In this document: positions 33,448-45,112 of the stretch, one piece after another
How the letters are laid out: every line of letters begins with the position of its first letter
Numbering within the stretch: position 1 is the stretch's first letter
Source: Labia minor
Lineage: Eukaryota > Arthropoda > Insecta > Dermaptera > Spongiphoridae
Reading direction: 5' to 3'
DNA length: 64,000 nt
Assembly (NCBI GenBank): GCA_963082975.1
Contig: OY720346.1
Location: 72,469,267 to 72,533,266 of the forward strand
Notes under the pieces: model-generated
Seen by the model: only the letters and a program-made list of their open reading frames with translations
The model's database searches: none
Told to the model about the DNA's origin: nothing
Translations under genes and position numbers: made by a program

Positions 33448-34620
33448 GATTAAAATGAATGAACTTGTGCTCCTCAATAATACATAAATAAATAATAAAT
33501 ACATATATTTTTTTTCTATAGTGTTTTTTAGAAAAACTGTTTAGCGCCCCAAGTGGTTATAAAACAAACAATTTTAGCTAGTATAATAAGATTAATCCAA
33601 GTAATATCGTCTATTTCTATTCGACACTATTTTCACTCCTTATGGTAGCGGCCCAGTCGATGATGTTATATGGATCGTTAATTAACCATTAACCATTCAC
33701 CGAATCGCCATTCAAATAATAACATACAAACAGAAAAGTAGGCGTGTTGATATAAAATATATACCTGTGACACCGAACTATCACTCGACCCTTTAACCAA
33801 TTTATACAATTTATTTTTATATACTTTAAAAATTTTACAATTTTTTAATTATTTATTTTAATTGTTAAATGGAATTTCTAAAAATGACCCATTAAAAATT
33901 TGTTTCCTAAAATGTTTCAAAATAATTAAAATAAATTTCATTTATATAAATATCTATTTTTATTTTCATTCAAAGAATATTTTGTTTATAATTTTATTTT
34001 TTTAATATTTTATTTATAAAACACGAAAACATTTAAAATTATATGAATAATTGATCTCATAATTGGATTTTCATTTTCAATTGACGATTTGAATTCATAA
34101 AATATTAAAAAAAACTTTTAAAACTTTTTAAATTATTTTCAAGTAAGTATATAAGAATATAAGATAAATTATAGGTGAATTCAAAACGTATGAAGGGACA
34201 CATTATATAATATAGATAGATATAACATTTACAATAATAATATATATAATTAATTTACTGATTAAATTAAAGTGTATTAAAAGTAAGAACACAAAAACTT
34301 ATAAGTGTTTTATCTAATATATACTAATGGAATATTTAGTATATAATATTTTATAATATTTACCGGAGTATAATAAATTGATAACGACATTTAATTCTCC
34401 TACTATATATCGAATCGAATATAAAGATAAATCTTCTTTTAAACGTTGTGTGAAACAATTTAAAATAATTTAAATGTATATCTATTAATGAAATAAAAAA
34501 AAATCAAATATATGAATATAATATAAATATTTTTAATTTTATTTTAAGAATAGATATGTATATATCTCACAGGCGGTGGTTGGACGTCACATATATACAT
34601 TTAAATTTAGAAGAAAAAAA
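33448..34620. other. Repeat-derived gene-free stretch
   Basis: Rest of the family C copy to about 33610. Then a piece reading GGTAGCGGCCCAGTCGATGA (33645-33680), which translates like a LINE reverse-transcriptase tail (VAAQSMMLYGS) and recurs at 55350-55385. Next, 33730-33910 is a block shared with 55475-55665. The remainder is A+T-rich. Confidence 0.5.
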
Positions 34621-34795
34621 CTAATAAAAATGTAGTTTTCGTGAGATGTGATCAATAAAACTCAATTTTTCTTTATAAATACTATCTCTGGTGTGAATTT
34701 CAAAAAAATCGTTAGAGCGGTTTTTGAGAACAAAGAAACAGAGAAACAAACAAACAATTTTTACTCTCAGAAGAAGATAAGATTCTCTTAATAAC
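34621..34795 (-). repeat. Repeat family C 5' part, inverted
   Basis: Reverse complement of the block CAAAAACCGCTCTAACG and GATCACATCTC. It ends at an A-rich junction near 34795. The frame at 34621-34818 is repeat translation. Confidence 0.65.
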
Positions 34796-34805
34796 CACAA
34801 AAGCT

Positions 34806-35157
34806 TTAATAAAAACAAGAATAGTATTTATTTTAATATATGACTTAAATAATAAAATAATTTTAACTTATACAATAATTTTATTAATTATTTAAAATTA
34901 TTTTTTAAATAATTTAATTTCAAAAACATAAAACAAAATTACAGATTATTATTCTACGTAAATATCTTTTAAAAATGTGCAATACTTACAAATATTATTA
35001 TAATATATTTATAATATATTTAACTTTAACAATTTTTTTTTTTCATTTCAATACAAACATACAATGGTAATTTATTTTTTTATATTAAAGAAGTAATTTC
35101 AAATATTATATATATATAAATATTTTTAATATAGATTAATATTATAAAATATAAATC
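34806..35157. repeat. F-box downstream flank, partial copy S5
   Basis: Matches 42970-43325 and 25150-25604 next to the F-box genes, and is joined to the truncated F-box fragment at 35158-35424. It lacks the distal part of the flank. Confidence 0.75.
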
Positions 35158-35424
35158 TTAATAATTATTTTCGATAATACTTGCACAAGGTAACAATTTT
35201 TTTAAATTCTTACGAGTATCTCGAGCATACACATTAGATTGCCAGGGCTCAATACCTTCTTGTATAATGTTCAATGTATGAAGACGCAAGTTCTTTTTAA
35301 TTTCACTAAAATAAATTTTTACCCTTGTGCCAACAAGAATTAATCTATATAAAGTATTACACTGAAAAATGTATGGAAGTACTTTATAACATATAAACTT
35401 TATTATTATCATATGACTTTTCAA
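35158..35424 (-). pseudogene. F-box/LRR C-terminal fragment
   Basis: About 75 codons match the C-terminus of genes 1-3: VLPYIFQCNTLYRLILVGTR, then RLHTLNIIQEG and NVYARDTRKNLKKLLPCAS, ending ENNY and a stop. The F-box and most LRRs are missing, and sequence before about 35400 is unrelated, so this is a truncated copy. It is closest to genes 2 and 3 at the tail (YARDTRKNLK). Confidence 0.9.
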
Positions 35425-36285
35425 TTGATATATACAGAAATTAAATAATTTTATTTTTCAAAATTAAATAAATATAATCTATATAAATTATTATTATAAT
35501 CATATAGTTTTCAAATTTAGGGCCTTTTTTAAACGTAACACTTTTTAAAGATATCTAAGAATACAATCATTAGCTTGACCTGAATTATGTTTTTAAGTAT
35601 ATTTGTTTTGTGATAAAAAAATTAATACCTGCGATACAAAAAATCAGGGCAGATGTTGATAGGGCAGTTCTACTGATCATAGAATAATTTTATATGAAAG
35701 AAAACATTTTATTTTAAGAGTTATATTTTTTTAAAAAATTAATCAATTTTTATTAATTTAAAAGTCTAAATAAATTAATTTTTATCCCAATTAACTAATC
35801 AATGTCTTTTTGTTTTATTAATCGTTGCAAATTTTATCAAGATTATCTTTTATATTTCGCTTGTTATATAAAATAAATTTACCGAATATAATATAAATAT
35901 TAAAATTTTTTTATAAAATAACGTTTTTCTTAATATCTTAAACTATTTTAAAATTATTTATTGTTCTCCCTCAGATGAATTAATATAATTACATTATTTA
36001 AATGGACCTGCATGTGATTAGGTGCCACCAACAAAGAGCCAAACTCGCCCTGGTTTAATAAATATTATTTATTAATTTTAATTTATAATTGAATTTAAAT
36101 AGAATAAATGTGTTAATTAATCCAATTGGAATTTGCATGATAGCCGAGCGGAGACATCCCACATTTTAGATTAGATCTCACAGGATGGAAGGCCCGCCAA
36201 ACACGAACCACCACCACCACAGACCATCTCCTGAATGCACTACAATTATTTTAATATCATAACGAGCAAACATGGTATCTAATAA
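35425..36285. repeat. Mixed repeats, no gene
   Basis: 35683-35885 is an inverted copy of 47515-47715. 36000-36170 is the 3' part of family B (GAGCCAAACTCGCCCTGG ... GATAGCCGAGCGGAGACATC). 36190-36260 contains a CCACCACCACCAC run related to the inverse of 40780-40830. Confidence 0.6.
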
Positions 36286-36289
36286 AAGT

Positions 36290-36545
36290 AACATTTTTAT
36301 TATAGATTATAGATTTATAATATTTAATATAGTATTTACAAATAACATATATAATTTGTATAATAAATAGCGTATTATAATTTTTTAACTAGAAAATCTA
36401 TAATATTTAAATTCCCAATAAAATAAAAATATTAAATTATATTATATTTTCGAATGCCAGCATAACCAGATGGCGCCAATAACTTTGTTTCACGGAGAAC
36501 AATAGAGTTTACCAGTCTGTTAGATGGTCTGTGGTATATATATAT
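36290..36545. repeat. Family F copy
   Basis: Nearly the same as 39757-39975: AATAAATAGCGTATTATAAT, then CGAATGCCAGCATAACCAGA and CCAGTCTGTTAGATGGT, the inverse of the element's left end at 2441. Confidence 0.7.
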
Positions 36546-36639
36546 ATATATATATAAAGGAATAAATATAATTAAATCATTTATAATTAAATTGAGTTAA
36601 TATTAAAAATAATAATCATTAATTTAAAGAAGAAATGCA

Positions 36640-37512
36640 TGTATAAAACAAAAGAATTGAAAAAAATTATTATGAATTATTATTATTATTATTATTAAGA
36701 ATTATTTTAAAATATATGATGAAATTCAAATATCTTGTTATATACTTTATGTTATAAAGTGTAATATACTTTAAAATAATAAAATAATAAAATAAATACA
36801 TAAAGTACAATACTTACAATGGAATGATTAATGGTAGGTAATGGAGTCAACAAACACTTTAACAGAATCGTCTTCACTCCCTGGAAATCAAAAACTAATA
36901 TGAAATAATGTTTTCCTGGAATAATTCCAAATGGAAATCTACTCACCTTTTTGATTCCTTAAAAGTGAAAAATTACCAGCAACATCAATCGATGTTACAT
37001 GAAAAAGAAGAATAAAAGACTTATTAAGATTTATTAAGATTCAAAATAAATTAAAATAATATTAAAAGATTTATTAAAAAACTACTTACGGCGGGGTTTC
37101 TCAACCTCTTAATATTTAACATTGTTAAGACATTTTTGCATTAAAAAAAAGCTAGAAAAGCAAACTTTACTATACAATACCTGAGTAATTAGTAGAATTA
37201 GTAGATATGAAAATAAAAGTTTGAGAAATCATATAATAAATAATATGTAGATATATTATATAATTCTTATTTATTTTTCTATTATAAATAAAGAATATAG
37301 GAAAGGATTTGAGATTGAATAAGTAAAATAAAATAAATTCACAAATTTCATTTTATAATATTTATTAATATTAATGAATTATTATTATATTTAATATTAT
37401 AAATATTAATATTAGTTAAGAGATATACATTTAAAATATTAAATACAATTGCCATTTTTTAAATAAAACAGCAATTACTAAATAATGATCAAGAATAGTA
37501 TTTATTTTATTA
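36640..37512 (+). repeat. Inverted-duplication partner of window start
   Basis: Same DNA as 1-960 in opposite orientation. It contains the second copy of the two-exon coding remnant (minus, about 36843-37010). It lies directly downstream of F-box/LRR gene 2. The frame at 36752-36946 crosses the putative intron and is not the likely product. Confidence 0.8.
36843..37010 (-). pseudogene. Two-exon coding remnant (copy 2)
   Basis: Minus strand. A frame with TSIDVAGNFSLLRNQK leads to a GTGAGT donor and a 67-bp intron ending TTTCCAG, then GSEDDSVKEFVDSITYH and a stop. Both splice sites are kept relative to copy 1. Family not recognised. Confidence 0.4.
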
Positions 37513-37699
37513 AAGACATTATACTCGTATATTACTTAAATATTAAAATTATTTTTCTTTATACAATAATTTTATTAATTATTAAAAATAATATATATTT
37601 AAATATTTTTAATATTATTATTATACAATATAAATCTTAAATATTAAAATAACATAAACTTTTATAACGATCATAAGAAATATTTATAAACATTTATTT
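37513..37699 (-). other. 3' flank of F-box/LRR gene 2
   Basis: A+T-rich. Shares the AAACTTTTATAACGATCATAAG stretch with gene 1's 3' side (about 25555-25590). Probably 3' untranslated sequence. Confidence 0.5.
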
Positions 37700-39076
37700 T
37701 TAATATTCAAAAAATGAATAACGTTCGATAATACTTGCACAAGGTAACAATTCTTTTAAATTCTTACGAGTATCTCGAGCATACACATTAGAATCCGAGG
37801 GCTCAACACCTTCTTGAATAAAGTTCAAAGTATGAAGACGCAAATGATTTTTAATTCTGCTAAAATCAATTTTTATCTTTGTGTCATCAAGAATTAATTG
37901 ATAGAATGTTTTACATTGAAAAATGTATGGAAGTACTTCATTACATATTAATGAACATCCATGCAAAGATAAAATATTTAATTTTTTTATTTCATGGATA
38001 TCCTCTAAATCACTAGAAATTAATGAAGGACAGTATTCTAATCGGAGATCTGTTAAATTTTCAAACTGATCAAGCATATTCAAGGCATTTTTCTGGACAT
38101 CTTGGCAATAAACTATTTTCAAATTTGTTAATGGTAACCTTTTTTTAAGAAACACATTAACTAGTTGCTCTGTAAATGATTGAATTTCCATAAGCATTAC
38201 TTTTTTCAATTTACGTAATGGTGCAAATTCAAAATAACTCCTGAGAATTTCTTCTGGGCCAGAATATCTAATCTGGAGATGTTCTAAATTTTCTAATTTT
38301 GACAAATAAGATGGCCAGGTCCTATTATCAGAATGAAAAGCGATTTCTAATTGTCTTAAACTAGAGAAGTTAACTATTGTTTTCAATGATTCAATTGTTT
38401 CTATCAATAATTTCGGCAAATTTAATGTTTCCAGTTTGTTCGTTTTCATGAATAATTTATTAGTTAATAACTCTTCAAGAAATTGATGATTTGGAATAAT
38501 TAACTTTTTTAAATTTGGAAAAAAATAATTAATAGCCCATAGAAAAAAATCACTAGTTGGTATAAGATGACAAAAAACAATTTCTTCTACCTTCTTGAAA
38601 ACAGGACAAGTTGGCGATTTACCTTTGGCACCACTTGATAATTTTTCTAGATGATCTCGTAATATAGGTAATTTATTTATGGAGAAAACGTGAAAGATAA
38701 TTTTTTTTAATCGTGGCATGTATGAAGGTTTTATAAACTTTATTATAAATTCAAAATTATTCTCATTTATAATAATAGTTTCTATTAAAAAATAAAATCG
38801 TCTAATAAACTGTTTATCTGGGATGGAATTCCAATAATCCTTGAATAATATTGGAGGTAAGGAAGAAAAAATTTCAGAATTGATAATCACTTCGGAATAA
38901 TATGAAACTTCACTAAACACAAGCAATTGTTCAAATGTTAAATATTTCAGAATATTTTCTAGTAATTCTTGCGGTAATCTCCTCATATGCTGATGTAATT
39001 CTTGATCACAACTGAAATTTACAGTTGTTTCATTTACAGGAGTCATCTTCTGAACACAATGGTTGTTTTTTTCCAT
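37700..39076 (-). CDS. F-box/leucine-rich-repeat protein, gene 2, 458 aa
   Basis: Paralogue of genes 1 and 3, with the same plan: F-box at about residues 31-72 (RRLPQELLENILKYLTFEQL), then a region of irregular LRRs to the end (FFPNLKKLIIP, NLEHLQIRY, LTNLKIVYC, NLTDLRLEYC, LNILSLHGC). Start taken at MEKNNH; the 22-codon hydrophobic extension upstream again has GTG, not ATG, at its head. The tail is NVYARDTRKNLKELLPCASI. Compared with gene 1, leader and flanks are almost unchanged, while about residues 75-200 differ at many positions, including likely ligand-facing LRR positions. Likely SCF-type substrate receptor; target unknown. Confidence 0.85.
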   Translation of the reverse strand: MEKNNHCVQKMTPVNETTVNFSCDQELHQHMRRLPQELLENILKYLTFEQLLVFSEVSYYSEVIINSEIFSSLPPILFKDYWNSIPDKQFIRRFYFLIETIIINENNFEFIIKFIKPSYMPRLKKIIFHVFSINKLPILRDHLEKLSSGAKGKSPTCPVFKKVEEIVFCHLIPTSDFFLWAINYFFPNLKKLIIPNHQFLEELLTNKLFMKTNKLETLNLPKLLIETIESLKTIVNFSSLRQLEIAFHSDNRTWPSYLSKLENLEHLQIRYSGPEEILRSYFEFAPLRKLKKVMLMEIQSFTEQLVNVFLKKRLPLTNLKIVYCQDVQKNALNMLDQFENLTDLRLEYCPSLISSDLEDIHEIKKLNILSLHGCSLICNEVLPYIFQCKTFYQLILDDTKIKIDFSRIKNHLRLHTLNFIQEGVEPSDSNVYARDTRKNLKELLPCASIIERYSFFEY

Positions 39077-39305
39077 CTTTATAGATGGTATGATTAAAAA
39101 ACAAAAAATAAAATCAAAAACAAAACAAATTGAAAAGTACACTCAGTTAGCAGGCGTGTTAATGTTGAATTGGTGATATGCAGGGAGCAAATGGTAGCTG
39201 AAGGAATTTGAGAGTGCCGTCTAAGTCGAAAAAAGGTGTGACAAAACAGGCAACCAATCAGAAGACCCCTTAAGTAAAAATAAGAAGAGAGGGGGGTTCG
39301 ATCCT
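39077..39305 (-). promoter_or_regulatory. Shared leader and putative promoter of gene 2
   Basis: Very similar to 26955-27185, including the CCAAT-type box (CTGATTGGTTG on minus) and the ACTTAAGGGG element. Similarity breaks at about 39280-39330 with a G-rich segment GAGAGGGGGG not present at gene 1. Confidence 0.5.
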
Positions 39306-39756
39306 TTTTTCTACCTCCCTCTTATATTATTTCAATATTTTGATTTTATTGTTTTTTAATCTCTCTTTGTAAAGATGAAATTATAACTTTCAAATGATTA
39401 TTTTATATAATCATTAAAAATCAGAAATTATAATTATTAAAAAAATCAAAATTGTTTATAAAAAATGTCTTTTTATTTTTCCTCTGATATATTCACCGTG
39501 TATATAATATATAGAGTTTTTTTTCATTAGATTGAAGACTATTTCAATTAATAAATATTTTTAATCGTTTTTTGAAATTTATTTAATTATTATTTTATTA
39601 GTTGTGGTCCTTATTCAAATCTTAATTGGCAGCATGGAACATTCGATAAGGACTGACATTTATTTCGAGGGAAACGATCAGAACATTTATTCAAACTTCT
39701 TATTTAAACTGGTTTTAATATTTTTCATAATTAACAATTATTTATATTATATATAA
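39306..39756. other. Upstream region of gene 2
   Basis: Related to 27190-27520 upstream of gene 1 with many indels. No gene. Confidence 0.4.
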
Positions 39757-40960
39757 TTTATAATATTTAATATAGTATTTACAAATAACATATATAATTT
39801 GTATAATAAATAGCGTATTATAATTTTTTAACTGGAAAATCTATAATATTTAAATTCCCAATAAAATAAAAATATTATATTATATTATATTTTCGAATGC
39901 CAGCATAACCAGATGGCGCCAATAACTTTTTTTCACGGAGAACAATAGAGTTTACCAGTCTGTTAGATGGTATTTTTTTTTTATTGAGAATTTAAATATT
40001 ATAGATTTTCCAGTTAAGTGAAAACTTATTTTTTCAGAGATAAAACTAACATTTAAGCAATTAATTATGCTTTTTTAAAAAATGTAAGTAATAAATAATT
40101 TTTCGCTTAGCGTTTATGTCATTTACATATCTAAAATAAACGAATAATTTTCTATGTAATATATAAGATTTATTTGAAAATAAATTAAAATTATAAAATG
40201 CTATTTACAAATTTTGTTATTAGTAAACACTAGTAAACCTATCTTTTTCACACATTGTTTTGTTATATTTTGAATTTAATTTTATAAATAAATTAATTGC
40301 TCAGTATTTTAATACATATTTGCTCAGTAAAAAAATCCAAATGAACAGTATTTTATTATTTTTTCGAATGATAAAATATTTTAAATTTTAAATTTAAAAT
40401 AACAAAAAGGGTTCAGTATTTGATGCTCAGTGTAAATATGACTAATTGCACCGTATTTTCTGTAATATAATAATTGATGAATTCCTCCATTCTATTTAAA
40501 TATAGGTATTATTTTAATTTTTTGTTTTTAATTTACGTTTTTTAAAAAAATTATTTAAATATATAAATTAAATATATATTTATATCGCTCAAGAAAATAT
40601 AATGAATTTGTTATTATTTACTTCTTTATGTAGATTTATAATTGAATTGAATTTTTAAATATATCCACATATAAAAAAAAATATATATTAAATAATAAAA
40701 TAATTTCTATAATAAAAATTTTACTTACATATAATTCCATGTTTGCTGGGTATGATATTAAAATAATTGCATTGCATTCAGGAGATAGTCTGTGGTGGTG
40801 GTGGTGGTGGTGGTTCTTGTTTTGCAGGGCTTTCATCCTGTGAGAGCTGTAGGGCGCCTGTAGAGCCATCTATTGGCCTCCTGCAGAGTTACCGGTTGTG
40901 TTCCTTCATTGAAATTGTTTTTTTTCTTATCCTTTTATTATTATTTTTTTAAATATTATT
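39757..40960. repeat. Family F pieces and GGT microsatellite
   Basis: 39757-39975 matches 36290-36540. 39985-40230 matches 2575-2850, and 40735-40870 matches 2900-3010. (GGT)n at about 40793-40812 sits in the last piece and gives meaningless His/Gly-rich frames. 40230-40735 is A+T-rich with nothing recognised. Confidence 0.6.
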
Positions 40961-41326
40961 ATTATTTTTACCTTTTTCCTTTTTCCGGATCGTAACATGA
41001 TAATTTATTTATGTAATAGATGGATTGATAGATGAAGGAGTTGTAGAGAAAGGGTGGTAGATATAATTTAAACTCAAGTTGTAAAAGCACTGGATAATAA
41101 TTTCAAAAACATTCATGGTTCAAATGATTTTATATTTTTTATTTTATCAAAAAAAATATAATAGAAATTATTCAAATGAATTTAATTTATAAATTATTTT
41201 CATAATTTATTATATATATTATTGCAAATTAATTTATTTAATAATATGCATCAATTCATATGTAGTTATATAATCAAATTTTATAATATTTTAATAAAAC
41301 TGACGGTAAAAAATAAATAAATTTTT

Positions 41327-41735
41327 ACTATATCTCGCCAGAGATAGTATTGCAACGACGGAAATTTTCGATGTTGAGATTTTGATATTTTTATACGTTT
41401 TGAAGGTTCCTGAATCATTTTCACTAAGGTTGAGAAAAATGTCTGTGTGTGTATGTTTGTAGACAAGATTTTTCAAAAACGATTTAGGCTAGAATAAAGA
41501 AATTTTGTATACGGGCATTATTAAAAATTTGTAGTTTTCTATCAACTTTTGAGAAATTTAGCTCAACCGGAAGATGGTAATTACCTACAACGTTTTGATT
41601 TTTTTTTTCTCTAAACTGACCGTAAAAATAAAGATATATGTTTGATAATTTTTCAAATGATTAAAAATTGTCCAATCAAATTCAATTCAAATTTGCGAGA
41701 TAGTCGAGTGGAGACACTCCAGTTAATTATTTTTG
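41327..41735 (+). repeat. Helentron-like family B copy
   Basis: Starts TATCTCGCCAGAGATAG, has TGTCTGTGTGTGTATG, and ends GCGAGATAGTCGAGTGG with the GAGTG-GAGA-CACTC hairpin. The internal CACGTG block is deleted compared with 17340-17960. Confidence 0.7.
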
Positions 41736-41764
41736 AAATTTTTCTTCTTTCGGCCTAATCTATA

Positions 41765-43325
41765 AAAATTAATGGGAATAAATTCATGTTCCATGTTTAT
41801 GGATGGATGTGTATCTATCATAGCGTCGTATTCCGTTTAGTTAAATGCTTGTTTACTATCCTACTTTTAGGTAGGAAATCAACGATATTTTATTTCTAAA
41901 AGTTTCTTTGTAAGTAAGTAAATGTTGGGTCATTTATTGTCCTTCCTAAAGGAAGGAAGTTTGTTTTGACTTCTCAGAATGGTTTTTGATTCAATAAAAA
42001 GCTTTGAGTTAAATAGAAATTCTGGCAGTATTGTTTTTGTTATTCTTATTCAATATGCAATAATGAAAATAAAAATATATGATAATTTATTTAATTTATT
42101 ATATTCAGGGATGGGCAAGTTACTAACATAGATAATAAATCATATATATATAGATTTACAGAGTATATTTATATCGTATATTATATTCAATTATAATATT
42201 TATATATTAGCTTAAAATAATTTTCCAAGAAGCAAAATATTCAGGTATTTGAAAAATCTATGAAACAATTTATTTTTGACTTGGTTCCTTGTTCATTAAC
42301 AATTGAATTTTGTTTACTTGTAGAAGAATGAAAAAAAGGAGAAAGCAATAAAAACGACATTTTTGTTTACTTGAAAAGAAGAGACAATAATAATAATAAT
42401 AATAATACAACAAAAAGGGTCTTGGCAAAAAATACTTCGAATGTGATATTCCAGTTCAAGAAAAAAGATATTGAAGGATTTTTTTTTTTTGGTTGTAACC
42501 AAAGTGGGAATAAGAATATGTTGAAATTTTAAAGTGTATTTAGAAAAAAAATGAAACCATGAATTTAACACAAATACATATTTTGTTATCTTCTAAAAAC
42601 ATTTTATTTTAACTGATCTTAATATTTTTAATTATTATAAATTAGTAATTAAAACATCGAGAAAAAAAACATTCCTGAGCTCAATCAATTAAAAATATTG
42701 TTAATTATTTAAATTTTTACAAACTTGTATTAATTTATGAGACTAAAAGTAAGACAAATCATATAATAAATGTAAAAAAATGTTTTGAACAAAATATATT
42801 ATAACAACATTTGTATTTATTGAAAATTTTATAATTTTTCATTTATTATAATTATAACATGTTGAGGGCGTTACTAATTACTAAAAGAGTCAAACAGTGA
42901 TTTTTCAGATGGGACAACAAAAACAAAATAAATTCACATATTTAATTTTATAATATTACTGTATAATGAACAAGAATAGTATTTATTTTAATATAAATAT
43001 ATGACTTAGATAATAAAATAATTTTACTTTATACAATAATTTTATTAATTATTTAAAATTATTCTTTAAATAATTTAATTTCAAAAAAATAAAACAAAAT
43101 TACAAATTGTTTATTTATTATTATTCTACATAAAAATCTTTTAAAAATGTGCAATACTTATAATTAGAATAATATATTTAACTTTAACAATTTTTTTTTC
43201 ATTTCAATACAAACATAAAATAGTAATTTATTTATTTTTTTATATTAAAGTAGTAATTTCAATTATTTTATATATATATATATATAAATATTTTTAATAT
43301 AGATTAATATTATAAAATATAAATT
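41765..43325. repeat. F-box downstream flank, uninterrupted copy S3
   Basis: The most complete copy of the flank: continuous from GGAATAAATTCATGTTCCAT to the stop of gene 3, with neither the hAT nor the family D insertion found in S1. It serves as the empty-site reference for both. (AAT)n at about 42386-42407. Confidence 0.8.
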
Positions 43326-44684
43326 TTAACAATTATCTTCGATAATACTTGCAAAAGGTAACAATTTTTTTAAATTCTTACCAGCATCTCGAGGATACAC
43401 ATTAGGTGGCCAGTCTTCTTGTAAAATGTTCAATGTATGAAACCGCAAGTTATCTTTAATTAAACTAAAATCAATTTTTACCTCTGTGCCAACAAGATTT
43501 AATTGATAGAATGTTTTACATTGAAAAATGTATGGAAGTACTTCATTACATATTAATTTACATCTCCACAAAGATAAAATATTTAATTTTTTTATTTCAT
43601 GGATATCCTCTAAATCACTAGATTTTAAGTATTCACACTCTTCTAATCGAAGACCTGTTAAATTTTCAAACTGATTAAGCATTTTCAAGGCATTTTTCTG
43701 GACATCATCGCAATTAACTATTTTCAAATTTGTTAATGGTAACCTTTTTTTAAGAAACACTTTAACTAATTGTTCTGTAAAGGACTCAATTTGCATAAGC
43801 ATTACTTTTTTCAATTTACCTAATGGTGCAATTTCAAAATAACTCCTGAGAATTTCTTCTGGGCCATCGTATGTAATCTGTAGATGTTCTAAATTTTCTA
43901 ATTTTGACAAATAAGATGGCCAGGTATTATTATCACAATCAATAGCGATTTCTAATTCTCTTAAATTAGTAAAGTTAGCTATGGATTTCAATGGTTCAAT
44001 TGTTTCTATCAAAAAACGAGGCAAATTTAATGTTTCAAGTTTGTTCATTTTCATTAATAATTTATTAGTTAATAAATGTTCATCTTCAGCAATTTCATGA
44101 TATGGAATAATTAACTTTTTTAAATTTGGAAAAAAATAATTAATAGCCCATAGAAAAATATCATCATTTGGTAAATTATCATATAAATAAATTTCTTCTA
44201 CCTTCTTGAAAATAGGATACGTTGGCGATTTACCTTCTTGAATATCACGTTTTAATTTTATTAGAAGATCTCGTAATTTAGCTAATGTATTTGTGGAGAA
44301 TGCTTTAAAATCAATTGTTTTTAATCTTAGCCTGGATGAATGTTTTATAAACTTGATTAAAAATTCATAATTCCTCTCAGTTACAACAACAGTAGTTATT
44401 AAAAAATAGAATCGTTCAAAAAACTGTTGAGCATCGAAGTAATACGTACCGGTGAATGATATTGGAGGTAAGGAAGAGACAATTCCAGAATTGATAATCG
44501 CATCGTAATAATATGAATCTTCACTAAAAACAAGCAATTGTTGTAGTGTATATTTCAGAATATTACCTACTAATTCTTGCGGTAATCTCCGCATATGTTG
44601 ATGTAATTCTTGATCACAAATGTAATTTACATTTGTTTCATTTACAGGAGTTATATTCTGAACACAATGGTAGGTTTTTTCCAT
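43326..44684 (-). CDS. F-box/leucine-rich-repeat protein, gene 3, 452 aa
   Basis: Third intact paralogue. F-box RRLPQELVGNILKYTLQQLL has one codon fewer than the others. The LRR part is closest to gene 1 in the middle (KSPTYPIFKKVEEIYLYDNL, NLEHLQITYDG), while the tail is like gene 2 (a KNLKKLLPFAS end). This mosaic pattern suggests gene conversion or unequal exchange among copies. Start at MEKTYH; again no upstream ATG. Single exon, no disruptions. Predicted SCF substrate receptor; target unknown. Confidence 0.85.
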   Translation of the reverse strand: MEKTYHCVQNITPVNETNVNYICDQELHQHMRRLPQELVGNILKYTLQQLLVFSEDSYYYDAIINSGIVSSLPPISFTGTYYFDAQQFFERFYFLITTVVVTERNYEFLIKFIKHSSRLRLKTIDFKAFSTNTLAKLRDLLIKLKRDIQEGKSPTYPIFKKVEEIYLYDNLPNDDIFLWAINYFFPNLKKLIIPYHEIAEDEHLLTNKLLMKMNKLETLNLPRFLIETIEPLKSIANFTNLRELEIAIDCDNNTWPSYLSKLENLEHLQITYDGPEEILRSYFEIAPLGKLKKVMLMQIESFTEQLVKVFLKKRLPLTNLKIVNCDDVQKNALKMLNQFENLTGLRLEECEYLKSSDLEDIHEIKKLNILSLWRCKLICNEVLPYIFQCKTFYQLNLVGTEVKIDFSLIKDNLRFHTLNILQEDWPPNVYPRDAGKNLKKLLPFASIIEDNC

Positions 44685-44810
44685 CTTTATAGATGACTTG
44701 ATTAAAAAACAAAAAATCAAATCAAAAACAAAACAAATTGGAAAGTACACTCAGTTAGCAAGCGTGCTAATATTGACTTGGTGAGATGCAGAGAGCAAAT
44801 GATCGCTGAC
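44685..44810 (-). promoter_or_regulatory. Truncated shared leader of gene 3
   Basis: Matches the leaders of genes 1 and 2 only to about 44808 (ATGATCGCTGA), after which the THAP-type duplicated module begins. The CCAAT-type box and ACTTAAGGGG of the other two genes are therefore missing. Expression of gene 3 may differ. Confidence 0.5.
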
Positions 44811-45112
44811 CCATCTCATCAACCCCCCGACACAGGCCCAGAGCTTTTGAAAACATGTTAAGGACATAGGGGCCACAAGAGGCGCTGCTGGCACTAATTT
44901 AAATCCGAAAGTTGTTCATAAAACAACCAACAGATGCCGCACCAGGCTCATTTATAAATTCGTGAAATCCATTTGAATCATTTTAAATATTTTGAAGGTG
45001 TCGTAAACTGGTCGTAAACATGTGAACATCTGATTGTCTAACCTAAACAATTTGAAACAATTGTAAATATTATATTATCTGACTGATCCGACACCCTCCA
45101 ATTGCGATCAAT
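44811..45112. repeat. Upstream part of the THAP duplicated module
   Basis: Matches 48010-48260 (around GAGGCGCTGCTGGCACTAAT and GACTGATCCGA). G+C-richer than its surroundings. It precedes the THAP-like start codon and may contain its promoter. Confidence 0.6.

Noticed and set aside
40636..40952. His-rich or Gly-rich small protein near 40.8 kb
   Set aside because: It comes from a (GGT)n microsatellite within a family F repeat.
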